Positions 1 through 7,084 of a stretch of DNA of 30,734 nucleotides are shown in pieces. The DNA is taken from assembly GCA_046160865.1 (NCBI GenBank), contig JBJXHG010000113.1, positions 1-30,734 on the forward strand, in the 5' to 3' direction. This DNA comes from JBJXHG01 sp046160865. GTDB lineage: Bacteria; Planctomycetota; UBA1135; GCA-002686595. How positions within the stretch are numbered: position 1 is the stretch's first letter; every line of letters starts with the position of its first letter. Position numbers and translations under genes: made by a program. The notes under the pieces were generated by a model. That model was not told where the DNA came from, ran no database searches, and worked only from the letters and a program-made list of their open reading frames with translations.

Positions 1-581
1 CTCGGCGGCGCCGCACTGCTGCGCAGCCACGCGAGCGCGAGCGCCGCCGCGACGAAGTCGAGCGCGGCGGCCGCGCGCAGAGCGCCGGAAAGACCCAGCG
101 CGGGCATGAGCACGGCCGCCGCGAGCAGCGCGCCGCAGGCTGCGCCGAGCGTGTTCGCCGCGTAGAACGCCGATGTCGCGCGCGTCGTGTCGCTGTGTGC
201 CGTGATCGCTATCCGCCCCATCAACGGAAACGTGGCGCCCATCGCGCAGGTCGGCGGCAGGAGGAATGCCGCGGCAACGAGCGCGCGCGACCACGTCCCG
301 TCGACCGGGGCGACGAGCGCGAAGACGGCGGGCGATAGCGCGGCCCACACGCCGAGCCCCGCCTCGAGCGCGGCGAACAGCGCGACCGGGCGCCGCGCGC
401 GGTGCGCGATGCGTCCGCACGCCCACGCGCCCGCGCCGAGCCCGAACATGAACATCGCGAGCACGATCGCGGCGCCGGCCGCGTCGCTTCCGAGCAAGCG
501 TGCGAACAAGCGCGCCCATACCGTTTCGTACACGAGCGCCGCGACGCCGGTCGCGAAGAACACGAGGTTCGACTTGCGCAT
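1..581 (-). CDS. Fused MFS-like / spermidine-synthase-like membrane protein, N-terminal part (cut by window edge)
   Basis: Reading leftward from an ATG at 581-579, an open frame runs off the window edge after about 193 codons. The translation begins MRKSNLVFFATGVAALVYE and has strongly hydrophobic segments separated by short loops. It carries the hallmarks of the membrane half of fused transporter/spermidine-synthase proteins: a G-x-A-A-L-V-Y-E-T-V-W start, a small-residue-rich helix with G-L-G-A-G-A, the motif P-T-C-A-M-G-A-T-F-P-L-M-G-R, and A-N-T-L-G-A-A-C-G-A. The spermidine-synthase-like methyltransferase half expected at the C-terminus would lie outside the window, so its presence cannot be confirmed. 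These proteins are common in planctomycetes and myxobacteria and their substrates are mostly unknown. The gene is divergent from the nucleosidase at 613, with only 31 bp between the two starts, so the promoters must overlap. Confidence 0.8.
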   Translation of the reverse strand, partial: MRKSNLVFFATGVAALVYETVWARLFARLLGSDAAGAAIVLAMFMFGLGAGAWACGRIAHRARRPVALFAALEAGLGVWAALSPAVFALVAPVDGTWSRALVAAAFLLPPTCAMGATFPLMGRIAITAHSDTTRATSAFYAANTLGAACGALLAAAVLMPALGLSGALRAAAALDFVAAALALAWLRSSAAPP

Positions 582-612
582 GCGGATTTCGCACGGGTCA
601 CAATAGTGGACC

Positions 613-1320
613 GTGACGCGCAGGACACCTGTCGAGCTTGCCGAACGAGGATCGGCGCCGTTCGCACGCGCGGGCGCGGTGGGGGTCGTGTGCGCACTCC
701 CCGAGGAACTCGGCAGCTTGCGGGCGCGCGCGTCGGCGACGCTCGTGCGACACGGGCTCGAAATCTTCGCGCTCGACGAGCTCGCGCTCCCGGTGCTCGC
801 GTGTGCGGGTGGAGTCGGAAAGGTCGCCGCCGCGCGCGCGAGTGCGCTGCTCGTCGCCGAAGGCGCCGACCGGGCGCTCCTCGTCGTCGGCACGTGCGGC
901 GGTCTGCGTCAGAGCCTGGCGCCCGGCGCGCTCGTGCATTGCACGATCGCGGCGCAGGTGGATCTCGCCGTGCGCACCGGTCGCGAGGTGGCATCCGACG
1001 CCGAGCTGCGCGCCGCCTGGCGCGCGGTGGCGCCCGGAGTCGAAGGCTGGTTCCTCACGGCCGATCGTCCCGTGCTCTCGCTGTGGCGCAGGCTGCGGCT
1101 CGCGCGCGCATTCGCCGGCCCGTGCGTCGCCGACATGGAGTCGGCCGCGGCGGCCGTGGTCGCCCGTGCGGCGGGCGTCCCGTGGGCGGGTCTGCGCGCG
1201 GTGACGGACCGCGCGACCTGGCTCGGCGCGGCCGCGTTCCGCGCAAACTTCGGGACCCAGGCCGGCCGCGCAGCCGATACCGTCCCGGCCCTGCTCTCGG
1301 CGCTCCGCGCGCTGCGCTGA
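613..1320 (+). CDS. Phosphorylase-superfamily nucleosidase (MTA/SAH nucleosidase-like)
   Basis: This 235-residue protein starts at a GTG and has the layout of the PNP/UDP phosphorylase superfamily, closest to 5'-methylthioadenosine/S-adenosylhomocysteine nucleosidases. Visible motifs are an N-terminal V-C-A-L-P-E-E-L-G, where MTA/SAH nucleosidases carry an essential acidic residue, a G-G-V-G-K-V segment, a G-T-C-G-G-L turn that would hold the ribose or phosphate side, A-D-M-E-S-A-A, whose Glu contacts the ribose hydroxyls, and V-T-D-R, whose Asp protonates the purine. Length matches the family (about 230 residues). Expected reaction: hydrolysis of the N-glycosidic bond of MTA or SAH in the cytoplasm. 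Related enzymes act on futalosine or adenosylhopane, and the sequence alone does not exclude those. It precedes the polysaccharide genes but is not obviously linked to them. Confidence 0.75.
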   Translation: MTRRTPVELAERGSAPFARAGAVGVVCALPEELGSLRARASATLVRHGLEIFALDELALPVLACAGGVGKVAAARASALLVAEGADRALLVVGTCGGLRQSLAPGALVHCTIAAQVDLAVRTGREVASDAELRAAWRAVAPGVEGWFLTADRPVLSLWRRLRLARAFAGPCVADMESAAAAVVARAAGVPWAGLRAVTDRATWLGAAAFRANFGTQAGRAADTVPALLSALRALR

Positions 1321-1331
1321 ATTGTTCCGTC

Positions 1332-1347
1332 GGTAGGAATCCGTACC
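1332..1347. promoter_or_regulatory. Imperfect palindrome with embedded Shine-Dalgarno-like AGGAA
   Basis: The 16 bp GGTAGGAATCCGTACC is an imperfect dyad with six of eight positions pairing (outer GGTA/TACC intact). It sits in the 146-bp gap before the sugar transferase and is less GC-rich than its surroundings. AGGAA at 1335-1339 lies 8 bp upstream of the ATG at 1348 and could be its ribosome binding site. Whether the dyad is an operator is speculation. Confidence 0.3.
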
Positions 1348-1470
1348 ATGTCGCCCCTCCCGCTGGCCGACGACGTGACCTCGAGCCCCCTCGCCCCCCC
1401 GAGCGGCAGCGGACACTCCGCTCCGCTCCCACCCAGCCGGCTCGCGCAACTCGCACCTGCGGCGGAATGA
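1348..1470 (+). CDS. Candidate 40-residue leader ORF overlapping the sugar transferase start
   Basis: An ATG at 1348, preceded at 8-bp spacing by AGGAA, opens a 40-codon frame. Its stop TGA (1468-1470) overlaps the ATG of the sugar transferase (1467-1469) as ATGA, the same coupling seen at other junctions in this cluster. The peptide is rich in Pro, Ser, Leu and Ala, has no membrane segment or known motif, and most of its codons end in G or C. It could be a leader whose translation controls entry of ribosomes into the transferase gene, or a chance frame in GC-rich DNA. The good ribosome site and exact overlap favour the former; the lack of any recognisable homology keeps confidence modest. 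Confidence 0.4.
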   Translation: MSPLPLADDVTSSPLAPPSGSGHSAPLPPSRLAQLAPAAE

Positions 1471-2960
1471 GCAAGGGCGGCATCTTCCTGCGCCGGCACT
1501 TCGAGCCGGTCGTGCTCTCGGCCCAGGTCCTGATCGACCTGGCCGTCGTCCTGCTCTGTTGCTGGCTCGGGTACGAGCTCGGCGAACGGTTGGGCGGGAT
1601 CCAGACCGAGCCGGGCGTCGTGCAGTCGCAGATGCGCCTGTACCAGGAGCTCTCGGCCCTGATCGCGGCCGTGTGCCTCGTGACGTTCCACGCGTTCGGG
1701 CTGTACAGCCCCGTGAAGAGCCTCCTCAACATGGAGGAGTTCAAGGCCGTCGCGAAGAGCACGGTCGTCTCGTTCCTCGTGCTGCAGTTCCTGTTGATCT
1801 TCCTGCGCAGCACGCGCCAGGACCCCGAGGGCACGATCTACGGGTGGCTCGTCCCGATCCACAAGCTGATCGACCTCGACATCAACGCGGCCACGATCTC
1901 GCGCCTGACGCTCTTCCTCACGTTCCTGCTGATCCTGTGCTCGATGACGGCGTCGCGTTTTGCGTCGTTCAAGGTGATCCAGCGGCTGCATCAGCGCGGC
2001 ATCGGCAATCGCAACGTGCTCATCTACGGCTCGGGTGACACCGCACGGCACCTGCAGCGCAAGTTCATGCTCGTGCCGACGCTCGGGCTCAATCTCGTCG
2101 GCTTCGTCGACGACGATCCGGCGCGCACCGGCACTTCGATCGGACGGCTGCGCGTGCTCGGTACGTTCAAGGACCTCGAGCAACTCGTCGGCAGACACAA
2201 GGTGAGCGACGTCTTCGTCGCGATTCCCGAGGGCAGCGACGAGCGCGTGATGAACCTGATGGCGGAGCTCGAGCGGCTCGGCGTCGCGAGCCACATCGTG
2301 CCGCAGTTCTATCACCTGATGTCGTTCAAGGTGCGCATCGAGTCGCTCGATTCGATCCCGCTGATCACGCGCGCGCACAGTCGCCCGAGCGTGTTCAGCC
2401 AGCTCGGCAAGCGCGTGCTCGACGTCTCACTCTCGCTGCTCGTCCTGATCGTGTTCGCGCCGCTGTTCGTGCTCACCGCCATCTTGATCAAGCGCCAGTC
2501 GCCTGGGCCCGTGTTCTTCCTGCAGAACCGCGTCGGCAAGAACGGCAAGGCATTCCAGATGTACAAGTTCCGGACGATGCACGTGCACATGTCCGGCGAC
2601 GCGCCGAAGCCGAGCTCGGGCGACGATCCACGCATCACGAGCATCGGGCGCTGGCTGCGGCGTTTCAGCCTCGACGAGCTGCCGCAGTTTTTCAATGTCT
2701 TGCTCGGCGACATGAGCATCGTCGGGCCGCGGCCGGAGATGCGTTTCATCGTCGATCAATACGGCCCGCTCGATCGCGAGCGGTTGCGCGTCAAGCCCGG
2801 CATCACGGGGCTGTGGCAGATCTCCTACGCGCGTCAGATGGCGATCCACGACAACCTGGACTACGACCTCTACTACATCGAGCACCAGTCGGTGCTGCTC
2901 GATCTCGTGATCATCGCGCTCACACTGTTCGCCGTCGTGAAGGGGACGGGCGCGTACTGA
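1467..2960 (+). CDS. Polyprenyl-phosphate sugar-1-phosphate transferase (exopolysaccharide initiating enzyme, WbaP-like)
   Basis: A 497-residue polyisoprenyl-phosphate hexose-1-phosphate transferase. It moves a sugar-1-phosphate from a nucleotide sugar onto the lipid carrier at the inner membrane face and so starts the repeat unit. Four hydrophobic segments lie in roughly residues 15-160. A Rossmann-like CoA-binding domain follows with G-S-G-D-T-A near residue 190 and V-G-F-V-D-D-D. The catalytic domain starts near residue 314 with K-R-V-L-D-V and a membrane hairpin helix, then P-G-P-V-F-F-L-Q-x-R-V-G, K-F-R-T-M, S-L-D-E-L-P-Q with the catalytic Asp-Glu pair, V-G-P-R-P-E and P-G-I-T-G-L-W-Q. 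Length and domain order are normal for the family. The ATG was chosen because it begins the hydrophobic N-terminus and overlaps the stop of the small ORF; the same frame is open for 1 kb upstream only because of high GC. The sugar carried cannot be read from sequence. Confidence 0.95.
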   Translation: MSKGGIFLRRHFEPVVLSAQVLIDLAVVLLCCWLGYELGERLGGIQTEPGVVQSQMRLYQELSALIAAVCLVTFHAFGLYSPVKSLLNMEEFKAVAKSTVVSFLVLQFLLIFLRSTRQDPEGTIYGWLVPIHKLIDLDINAATISRLTLFLTFLLILCSMTASRFASFKVIQRLHQRGIGNRNVLIYGSGDTARHLQRKFMLVPTLGLNLVGFVDDDPARTGTSIGRLRVLGTFKDLEQLVGRHKVSDVFVAIPEGSDERVMNLMAELERLGVASHIVPQFYHLMSFKVRIESLDSIPLITRAHSRPSVFSQLGKRVLDVSLSLLVLIVFAPLFVLTAILIKRQSPGPVFFLQNRVGKNGKAFQMYKFRTMHVHMSGDAPKPSSGDDPRITSIGRWLRRFSLDELPQFFNVLLGDMSIVGPRPEMRFIVDQYGPLDRERLRVKPGITGLWQISYARQMAIHDNLDYDLYYIEHQSVLLDLVIIALTLFAVVKGTGAY

Positions 2961-3018
2961 TGTCGCACGCGCCGCGAGCGGTCCGCGGCGGAGCGCATTG
3001 GGCGCGAGCGTAGCTCCG

Positions 3019-4152
3019 ATGCGCGTTCTGCACGTGATGGAGGCCACGATCGGCGGCACGCGCCGGCATCTCGGCGACGTCGTGCGCGGCGAGCTCGCCG
3101 CGGGCCTCGAGGTGCACGCCGCGGTGTCGAGCTTGCGTCAACCCGATTTCGAGCACGACATCTCGGCCCTCGAAGCGTGCGGCGCGCGCATCCTGCGCTT
3201 GCCGATGGTGCGAGCGCTCTCGCCGGCGCGCGACCTGGCGCACCTCCGCGCGCTCGCGCGCCATCTGGAACGCATCCAGCCCGACGTCGTGCACACGCAC
3301 AGCAGCAAGGGCGGCGCGCTCGGCCGCGCCGCGTCGATCGCGACCGGCATCGGTGTGCGCGTGCACACGCCGCACACGTTCGCGTTCCTCTTCGACGCGA
3401 TGTTCGGCGCCCTGAAGCGGCGCCTCTTCCGCGAGATCGAAGCGCATCTCGGCGCGCACACGCAAGCCGTAATCGCCGTGAGCGCCAGCGAAGCCGCGAC
3501 GATCGCGCGCTCCGGCGTCGTCGACGCGGCGCGCGTGCGCGTGGTCGAGAACGGCATCGACCCGGCGCCGTTCTCCGACGCAGTGCCCGTCGCACGCACC
3601 GAACTCGGCGTGCCGAGCGGCGTGCCGCTCGCCGCGGTCGTCGGATTGCTCAACGTCGCGAAAGGGCAGGACCTCGCGCTGCGTGCGCTCGCGCTGCCGG
3701 GTCTCGAACGTCTGCACTTGCTCGTCGCCGGACACGGCGAGATGCGGGGCGAGCTCGAGGCGCTCGCGACGGAGCTCGGCGTCGCCGCGCGTGTGCGCTT
3801 CTTGGGCTACCGCACGGATGTCGCGAGCTTGCTCGCGGCGAGCGACTTCGTGCTCGTTCCGTCGCGCTGGGAGGGCATGCCGTACATCGTGCTCGAGGCG
3901 ATGGCGAGCGCGCGTCCGGTGGTCGCGACGCCCGTCGATGGCGCGCGCGATCTCGTTGCGGACGGCGAGACCGGCTTCCTCGCTGCCGAGATCTCCGCCG
4001 GAGCGATCGCAGAAGCGTGCGGCAAGCTCCTCGCGTCCTCGGCGGCGACGCGCACGCGACTCGGCACGTCCGCGCGCGAGCGCATGATCGCGCGGCACAG
4101 TGCAGAGCGCATGGTCGCCGAGCTCGCGTCCGTCTACCGGAGCGTCGCATGA
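3019..4152 (+). CDS. GT4 family glycosyltransferase
   Basis: A 377-residue GT-B fold, retaining glycosyltransferase of family 4. The N-terminal acceptor domain starts MRVLHVMEATIGGTRRHL, with the glycine-rich loop that follows the first strand, and contains D-V-V-H-T-H-S-S-K-G-G near residue 95. The C-terminal nucleotide-sugar domain carries V-V-G-L-L-N-V-A-K-G-Q, then S-R-W-E-G-M-P-Y-I-V-L-E-A, the E-x7-E pair that binds the donor. The ATG at 3019 is preferred over the in-frame TTG at 2998 because it places the first beta strand at the very N-terminus, as in its neighbours. The stop overlaps the next start as ATGA. It likely adds one sugar to the lipid-linked oligosaccharide in the cytoplasm; donor and linkage are unknown. 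Confidence 0.92.
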   Translation: MRVLHVMEATIGGTRRHLGDVVRGELAAGLEVHAAVSSLRQPDFEHDISALEACGARILRLPMVRALSPARDLAHLRALARHLERIQPDVVHTHSSKGGALGRAASIATGIGVRVHTPHTFAFLFDAMFGALKRRLFREIEAHLGAHTQAVIAVSASEAATIARSGVVDAARVRVVENGIDPAPFSDAVPVARTELGVPSGVPLAAVVGLLNVAKGQDLALRALALPGLERLHLLVAGHGEMRGELEALATELGVAARVRFLGYRTDVASLLAASDFVLVPSRWEGMPYIVLEAMASARPVVATPVDGARDLVADGETGFLAAEISAGAIAEACGKLLASSAATRTRLGTSARERMIARHSAERMVAELASVYRSVA

Positions 4153-5285
4153 AAATCCTGCACGTGATCACGACGCTCGACGTCGGCGGCGCGGAGATGC
4201 ACTTGCTCGCGCAGGTGCGCGGCCAGTGTGCGCGCGGCCACGTGGTGCACGTCGCGTACTTGAAGGGCCGAGGCACGCTGGCGCCGGATTTCCGCGCGGC
4301 GGGAGCTCGAAGCGTGGAGTGCCTGGGCTCGAGCGCGACCTTGCTGCCGCGTCTCATGGGACGCATGCGCGACGTCGACCTGACGCACAGCCACCTGCTG
4401 AAGGCCGACATGGCGTGCGCGCTCGCCGCACTGCTCTGCGGCCGTCGCAAGCGTTTGATCGCGAGCAAGCACAACGACGAGCAGGTGCTCAAGCGCGCTC
4501 TGGTGTCGCGCGTGCACGGTCTCTTGGGCAACGTGCCGGCGCGCACGATCGTGCTGTCGGATCACGTGGGCCGATTCATCGGCGAGCACGGTCGCGTGCG
4601 GCGCGACAAGATCGTGCGCATCTACTACGGCCTCGACCCGACGCCGTTCGAAGCGGCCGCGCGGATGCCGTCGAGCGAGCGCGACGCGCTGCGCGCGAGC
4701 TTCGGCTTCGCGCCGGGCGACCTCGTCTTCACGTGTGTCGCGCGCTTCGCGCCGCAGAAGGCGCACGACGTGCTCATCCGCGCGTTCGCGCGCGCTCTCG
4801 AGCAAGTCGGCACGCTGCGTCTGCTCTTGGTGGGCGACGATCCGTTCGGCGACGGACGAGAGCAGGCGGAAGCGGTCGCGCGCGCGCTGCCCGTCGGGGA
4901 CCGCGTCGTGTTCGCCGGAATCCGGCGCGACGTGCCCGCGTTGCTCGCGGCCTCCGACGTGTTCGTGATGAGCTCGCTGTGGGAAGGCCTCGGCCTCGTG
5001 TTCCTCGAGTCGATGGCCACCGGCGTTCCCGTGTTGAGCACACAGGTGTCCGCGATTCCCGAGGTCGTGACCGAAGGCGTCACGGGCCGCTTGGTGCCGC
5101 CGAGCGACGTCGAAGCGCTCGCGGCGGCGATGGTGGCGTTCGCGAACGATCGGGATGCGCGCGTCCGCATGGGGCGCGCCGGGACGAGCGTCGTGCGCGA
5201 GCGCTTCGGGCTCGACCGCATGATCGAGGAAACCCTGTGCGTGTACGGCGACGTGCTCGGCGCCGGACCACGCGCGGCGCCTTGA
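4149..5285 (+). CDS. GT4 family glycosyltransferase
   Basis: A 378-residue GT4 enzyme whose ATG overlaps the upstream stop (ATGA), which fixes the start within a frame that is open for another kilobase upstream. The N-terminus reads MKILHVITTLDVGGAEMHL, the classic glycine-rich acceptor-side loop. D-L-T-H-S-H-L-L-K-A-D and A-S-K-H-N-D follow, then the donor domain with C-V-A-R-F-A-P-Q-K-A-H-D and S-L-W-E-G-L-G-L-V-F-L-E-S-M, the complete E-x7-E motif. It is a soluble, cytoplasmic sugar transferase expected to extend the repeat unit begun by the enzyme at 1467. The donor sugar is not predictable. Confidence 0.93.
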   Translation: MKILHVITTLDVGGAEMHLLAQVRGQCARGHVVHVAYLKGRGTLAPDFRAAGARSVECLGSSATLLPRLMGRMRDVDLTHSHLLKADMACALAALLCGRRKRLIASKHNDEQVLKRALVSRVHGLLGNVPARTIVLSDHVGRFIGEHGRVRRDKIVRIYYGLDPTPFEAAARMPSSERDALRASFGFAPGDLVFTCVARFAPQKAHDVLIRAFARALEQVGTLRLLLVGDDPFGDGREQAEAVARALPVGDRVVFAGIRRDVPALLAASDVFVMSSLWEGLGLVFLESMATGVPVLSTQVSAIPEVVTEGVTGRLVPPSDVEALAAAMVAFANDRDARVRMGRAGTSVVRERFGLDRMIEETLCVYGDVLGAGPRAAP

Positions 5286-5319
5286 GCAATCGCCGGGCTT
5301 CGGTCAACATGAGCGTGCC

Positions 5320-6123
5320 GTGCGCGTGCCGCTCTACCAGGTCGACGCTTTCACCGAGGTTCCGTTCCGCGGCAATCCGGCCGCCGTGTGCTTGCTCGCA
5401 TCCGCGCGCGACGAAGCGTGGATGCAGGCCGTCGCGGCCGAGATGAACTTGTCCGAGACCGCGTTCTTGCATCCCCAATCCGGTTCAGCGGTCGGTGCGT
5501 GGAGCTTGCGCTGGTTCACGCCGACGTGCGAGGTCGCGCTGTGCGGACACGCCACGCTCGCGGCGGCACACGTGCTGTGGGAGACGGAGCGGCTGCCGCG
5601 CGAGTGCGTCGCCGAGTTCGACACGAAGAGCGGCCGGCTTACCGCGACCGCGCGCGACGGCGAGATCGAGCTCGATTTCCCGGCGAAGCGCGTCGCCGCG
5701 TGCGAGGTGCCCGCTGGCCTCGCGGCAGCCCTTGGTGTCGAGGCGCGTGCGGTGGCGAAGAGTCAGTTCGACTACTTGATCGAGATCGAGAGCGCAGCGG
5801 CTCTGCGCGAGCTGCGTCCGGACTTCGCGCGCCTCGCGCGCGTCCCCGTGCGCGGTGTCATCGTCACCGCGCGTTCGGATGATCCGCGCTACGACTTCTT
5901 GTCGCGCTTCTTCGCGCCTGCTGCGGGCATCAACGAGGACCCGGTGACCGGTTCCGCGCACTGCAGTCTTGCGCCGTATTGGGCCGAGCGGCTCGGTAAG
6001 ACGAGCCTGTCGGGCTACCAGGTGTCGGCTCGCGGCGGGGCCGTGCGTACGCAGGTGGTCGGCGAGCGCGTGCTCTTGTGCGGCCGTGCGGTGACGGTGC
6101 TCACGGGCGAGCTGCGCGCCTAG
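5320..6123 (+). CDS. PhzF family isomerase/epimerase
   Basis: A 267-residue protein of the PhzF superfamily, which has the diaminopimelate-epimerase fold of two similar halves. The start is a GTG; the nearby ATG at 5309 is in another frame. Visible signatures are Q-V-D-A-F-T at the N-terminus, F-R-G-N-P-A-A-V-C, N-L-S-E-T-A-F with Glu46 at the catalytic acid/base position of PhzF, F-T-P-T-C-E-V-x-L-C-G-H-A-T, and G-I-N-E-D-P-V-T-G-S-A-H-C near residue 210. PhzF itself isomerises a dihydro-anthranilate in phenazine synthesis, but most homologues have no assigned substrate, and no phenazine genes are present here. It lies 34 bp after the GT4 gene and may share its transcript, yet a role in glycan synthesis is unproven. 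Confidence 0.9.
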   Translation: MRVPLYQVDAFTEVPFRGNPAAVCLLASARDEAWMQAVAAEMNLSETAFLHPQSGSAVGAWSLRWFTPTCEVALCGHATLAAAHVLWETERLPRECVAEFDTKSGRLTATARDGEIELDFPAKRVAACEVPAGLAAALGVEARAVAKSQFDYLIEIESAAALRELRPDFARLARVPVRGVIVTARSDDPRYDFLSRFFAPAAGINEDPVTGSAHCSLAPYWAERLGKTSLSGYQVSARGGAVRTQVVGERVLLCGRAVTVLTGELRA

Positions 6124-6134
6124 CGCATGCGCGG

Positions 6135-6151
6135 AGCGCGCCTTGCGCGCG
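6135..6151 (+). terminator. Hairpin after PhzF gene, left arm of a 17-bp inverted repeat
   Basis: AGCGCGCCTTGCGCGCG at 6135-6151 contains a 6-bp GC stem (6136-6141 with 6145-6150) around a CTT loop, 12 bp after the PhzF stop. The exact reverse complement of all 17 bases occurs at 6430-6446. There is no U-tract, so intrinsic termination is uncertain. Confidence 0.35.
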
Positions 6152-6429
6152 CAGCGCCCGCGTGCGGCGCGTTCTCGCGTCGCACGCATGAAACGACGGC
6201 GGGGACCCGTTGCAGCTGCCTCGCGCTTTGCTGTGACGTGCAGTTTGCCTGCGCGCTTCATCTGCGGTGTGCGCGGTTGCGAGCGTGCGGGTTGCGACAA
6301 GCCGTCAAGCTCTCGTCGACGGCGTGACCCAACTCGCAATCGCGCCGAGGCAATCGTGCACCAACGGCAACCTTCACGGTCCAGCCGAGCGTTCGCAGCC
6401 GACAGGGGGCCCCGCCGTTTGAAGCGCTT

Positions 6430-6446
6430 CGCGCGCAAGGCGCGCT
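6430..6446 (-). repeat. Right arm of the 17-bp inverted repeat
   Basis: CGCGCGCAAGGCGCGCT is the exact reverse complement of 6135-6151. It also folds on itself around an AAG loop. In DNA of this composition short GC matches are common, but a 17-bp exact match within one intergenic region is worth noting. Confidence 0.45.
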
Positions 6447-6453
6447 TCGCGCA

Positions 6454-6475
6454 TGTGGCGCGAGGTCGCGCCACA
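6454..6475. terminator. 9-bp stem hairpin in intergenic region
   Basis: TGTGGCGCG (6454-6462) pairs perfectly with CGCGCCACA (6467-6475) around a four-base AGGT loop. It lies in the hairpin cluster upstream of the DUF5658-like gene. It may be a terminator or a structured RNA element; no U-tract follows. Confidence 0.35.
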
Positions 6476-6670
6476 CGCTCTCCAGTCACCTCCGCGAGCG
6501 CGCCGATACCGGCCGCGGTCCGACCACAGTCCGACCGCACCGAGATCCGAACCTTGATCCCGCTCCCGCCGCCCGCAACCCCGACGTACTTGCCGCGCGG
6601 CCCGGATCGGCGCGCGACCCCGACCGCACGCCTGTCGTTCTACTCGGTCGCGCGCGGCCGGCGCGTCGGA

Positions 6671-7006
6671 GTGCGGCGAGAGGAGGAGGCCGAGGGCGCG
6701 TTCGTCGACCGCTACGGCACGCGCTTGTTCGCGATCTTGATGTGGATCGCGCTCATGAACGTCGCCGACAGCTTCTTCACGCTGGTGCACTTGCAGAGCG
6801 GCGGCACGGAGATGAATCCCGTCGCCGACATGCTGCTCCTCGCGGGACGGACGGAATTCGTCGTGCTGAAGTCCGCACTGATCGGTCTCGCGCTGCTCGT
6901 CCTGTGCGTGCACAAGAACTTCGCCTTGGCGCGCATCGGGCTGTGGGTCGCGGCCGGAGCGTACACGCTGCTCTGCGCGTACCACCTCGCGCTCTTCGGC
7001 GTCTGA
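6671..7006 (+). CDS. Small polytopic membrane protein, DUF5658-like
   Basis: The C-terminal 100 residues of this frame are clearly a membrane protein: a helix with L-M-W-I-A-L-M-N-V-A-D-S-F-F-T-L, a short loop G-G-T-E-M-N-P-V-A-D, then two more hydrophobic helices with V-V-L-K-S-A-L-I-G in between. The N-x-x-D-x-x-x-T in the first helix and the E-x-N-P loop followed by a lysine resemble the DUF5658 family, whose function is unknown. The start is uncertain. A GTG at 6671 gives 111 residues and is preferred because everything upstream in the frame is basic and low-complexity; a TTG at 6554 or starts near 6188 are possible. It lies just before a run of glycosyltransferase genes. Confidence 0.65.
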   Translation: MRREEEAEGAFVDRYGTRLFAILMWIALMNVADSFFTLVHLQSGGTEMNPVADMLLLAGRTEFVVLKSALIGLALLVLCVHKNFALARIGLWVAAGAYTLLCAYHLALFGV

Positions 7007-7084
7007 TCCGGCCGCGCGCGTCGCTGGAGATGCCCGCTCGGCGTGCGTAGACTGCACAGCGTCGCTCTTCGCTCGAGCTCCACT

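Larger units (their letters stand above)
6124..6670. other. 547-bp stretch without a convincing gene, rich in hairpins
   Basis: No frame here has convincing protein character. The rightward frame that continues into the DUF5658-like gene is open but reads as Arg/Ala-rich noise, and the leftward frames are shadows. The DNA holds several GC hairpins: 6136-6150 (6-bp stem, CTT loop) just after the PhzF stop, its reverse complement at 6431-6445, the decamer palindrome GAAGCGCTTC at 6421-6430, and a 9-bp stem at 6454-6475. It probably contains the end of one transcript and the promoter of the next; no promoter elements could be named. Confidence 0.5.

Noticed and set aside
402..1466. Long open frame running into the sugar transferase from upstream
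   Set aside because: It reads as Arg/Ala-rich noise across the nucleosidase gene and is open only because stops are rare at this GC content. The conserved protein begins at 1467.
909..2378. 489-codon leftward frame opposite the sugar transferase
   Set aside because: Antisense shadow rich in Arg, Asp, Glu and His; the rightward strand encodes a fully conserved transferase.
2971..2989. 6-bp GC stem after the sugar transferase stop as a terminator
   Set aside because: The short stem with a 7-base loop is expected by chance at this GC content, and the next gene is likely in the same operon.
3177..4148. Open frame upstream of the second GT4 gene suggesting a 702-residue fusion
   Set aside because: It is a shadow of the preceding GT4 gene in another frame; the GT4 fold starts at the overlapping ATG at 4149. 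The same applies to the extensions at 8673-9377 and 11877-13379.
6424..6452. GCGCTTCGCGC, present twice here and in reverse at 11366-11376, as a dispersed repeat
   Set aside because: The same 11-mer also occurs inside coding sequence (4742-4752), so it is a common word in this genome and not a mobile or regulatory repeat.
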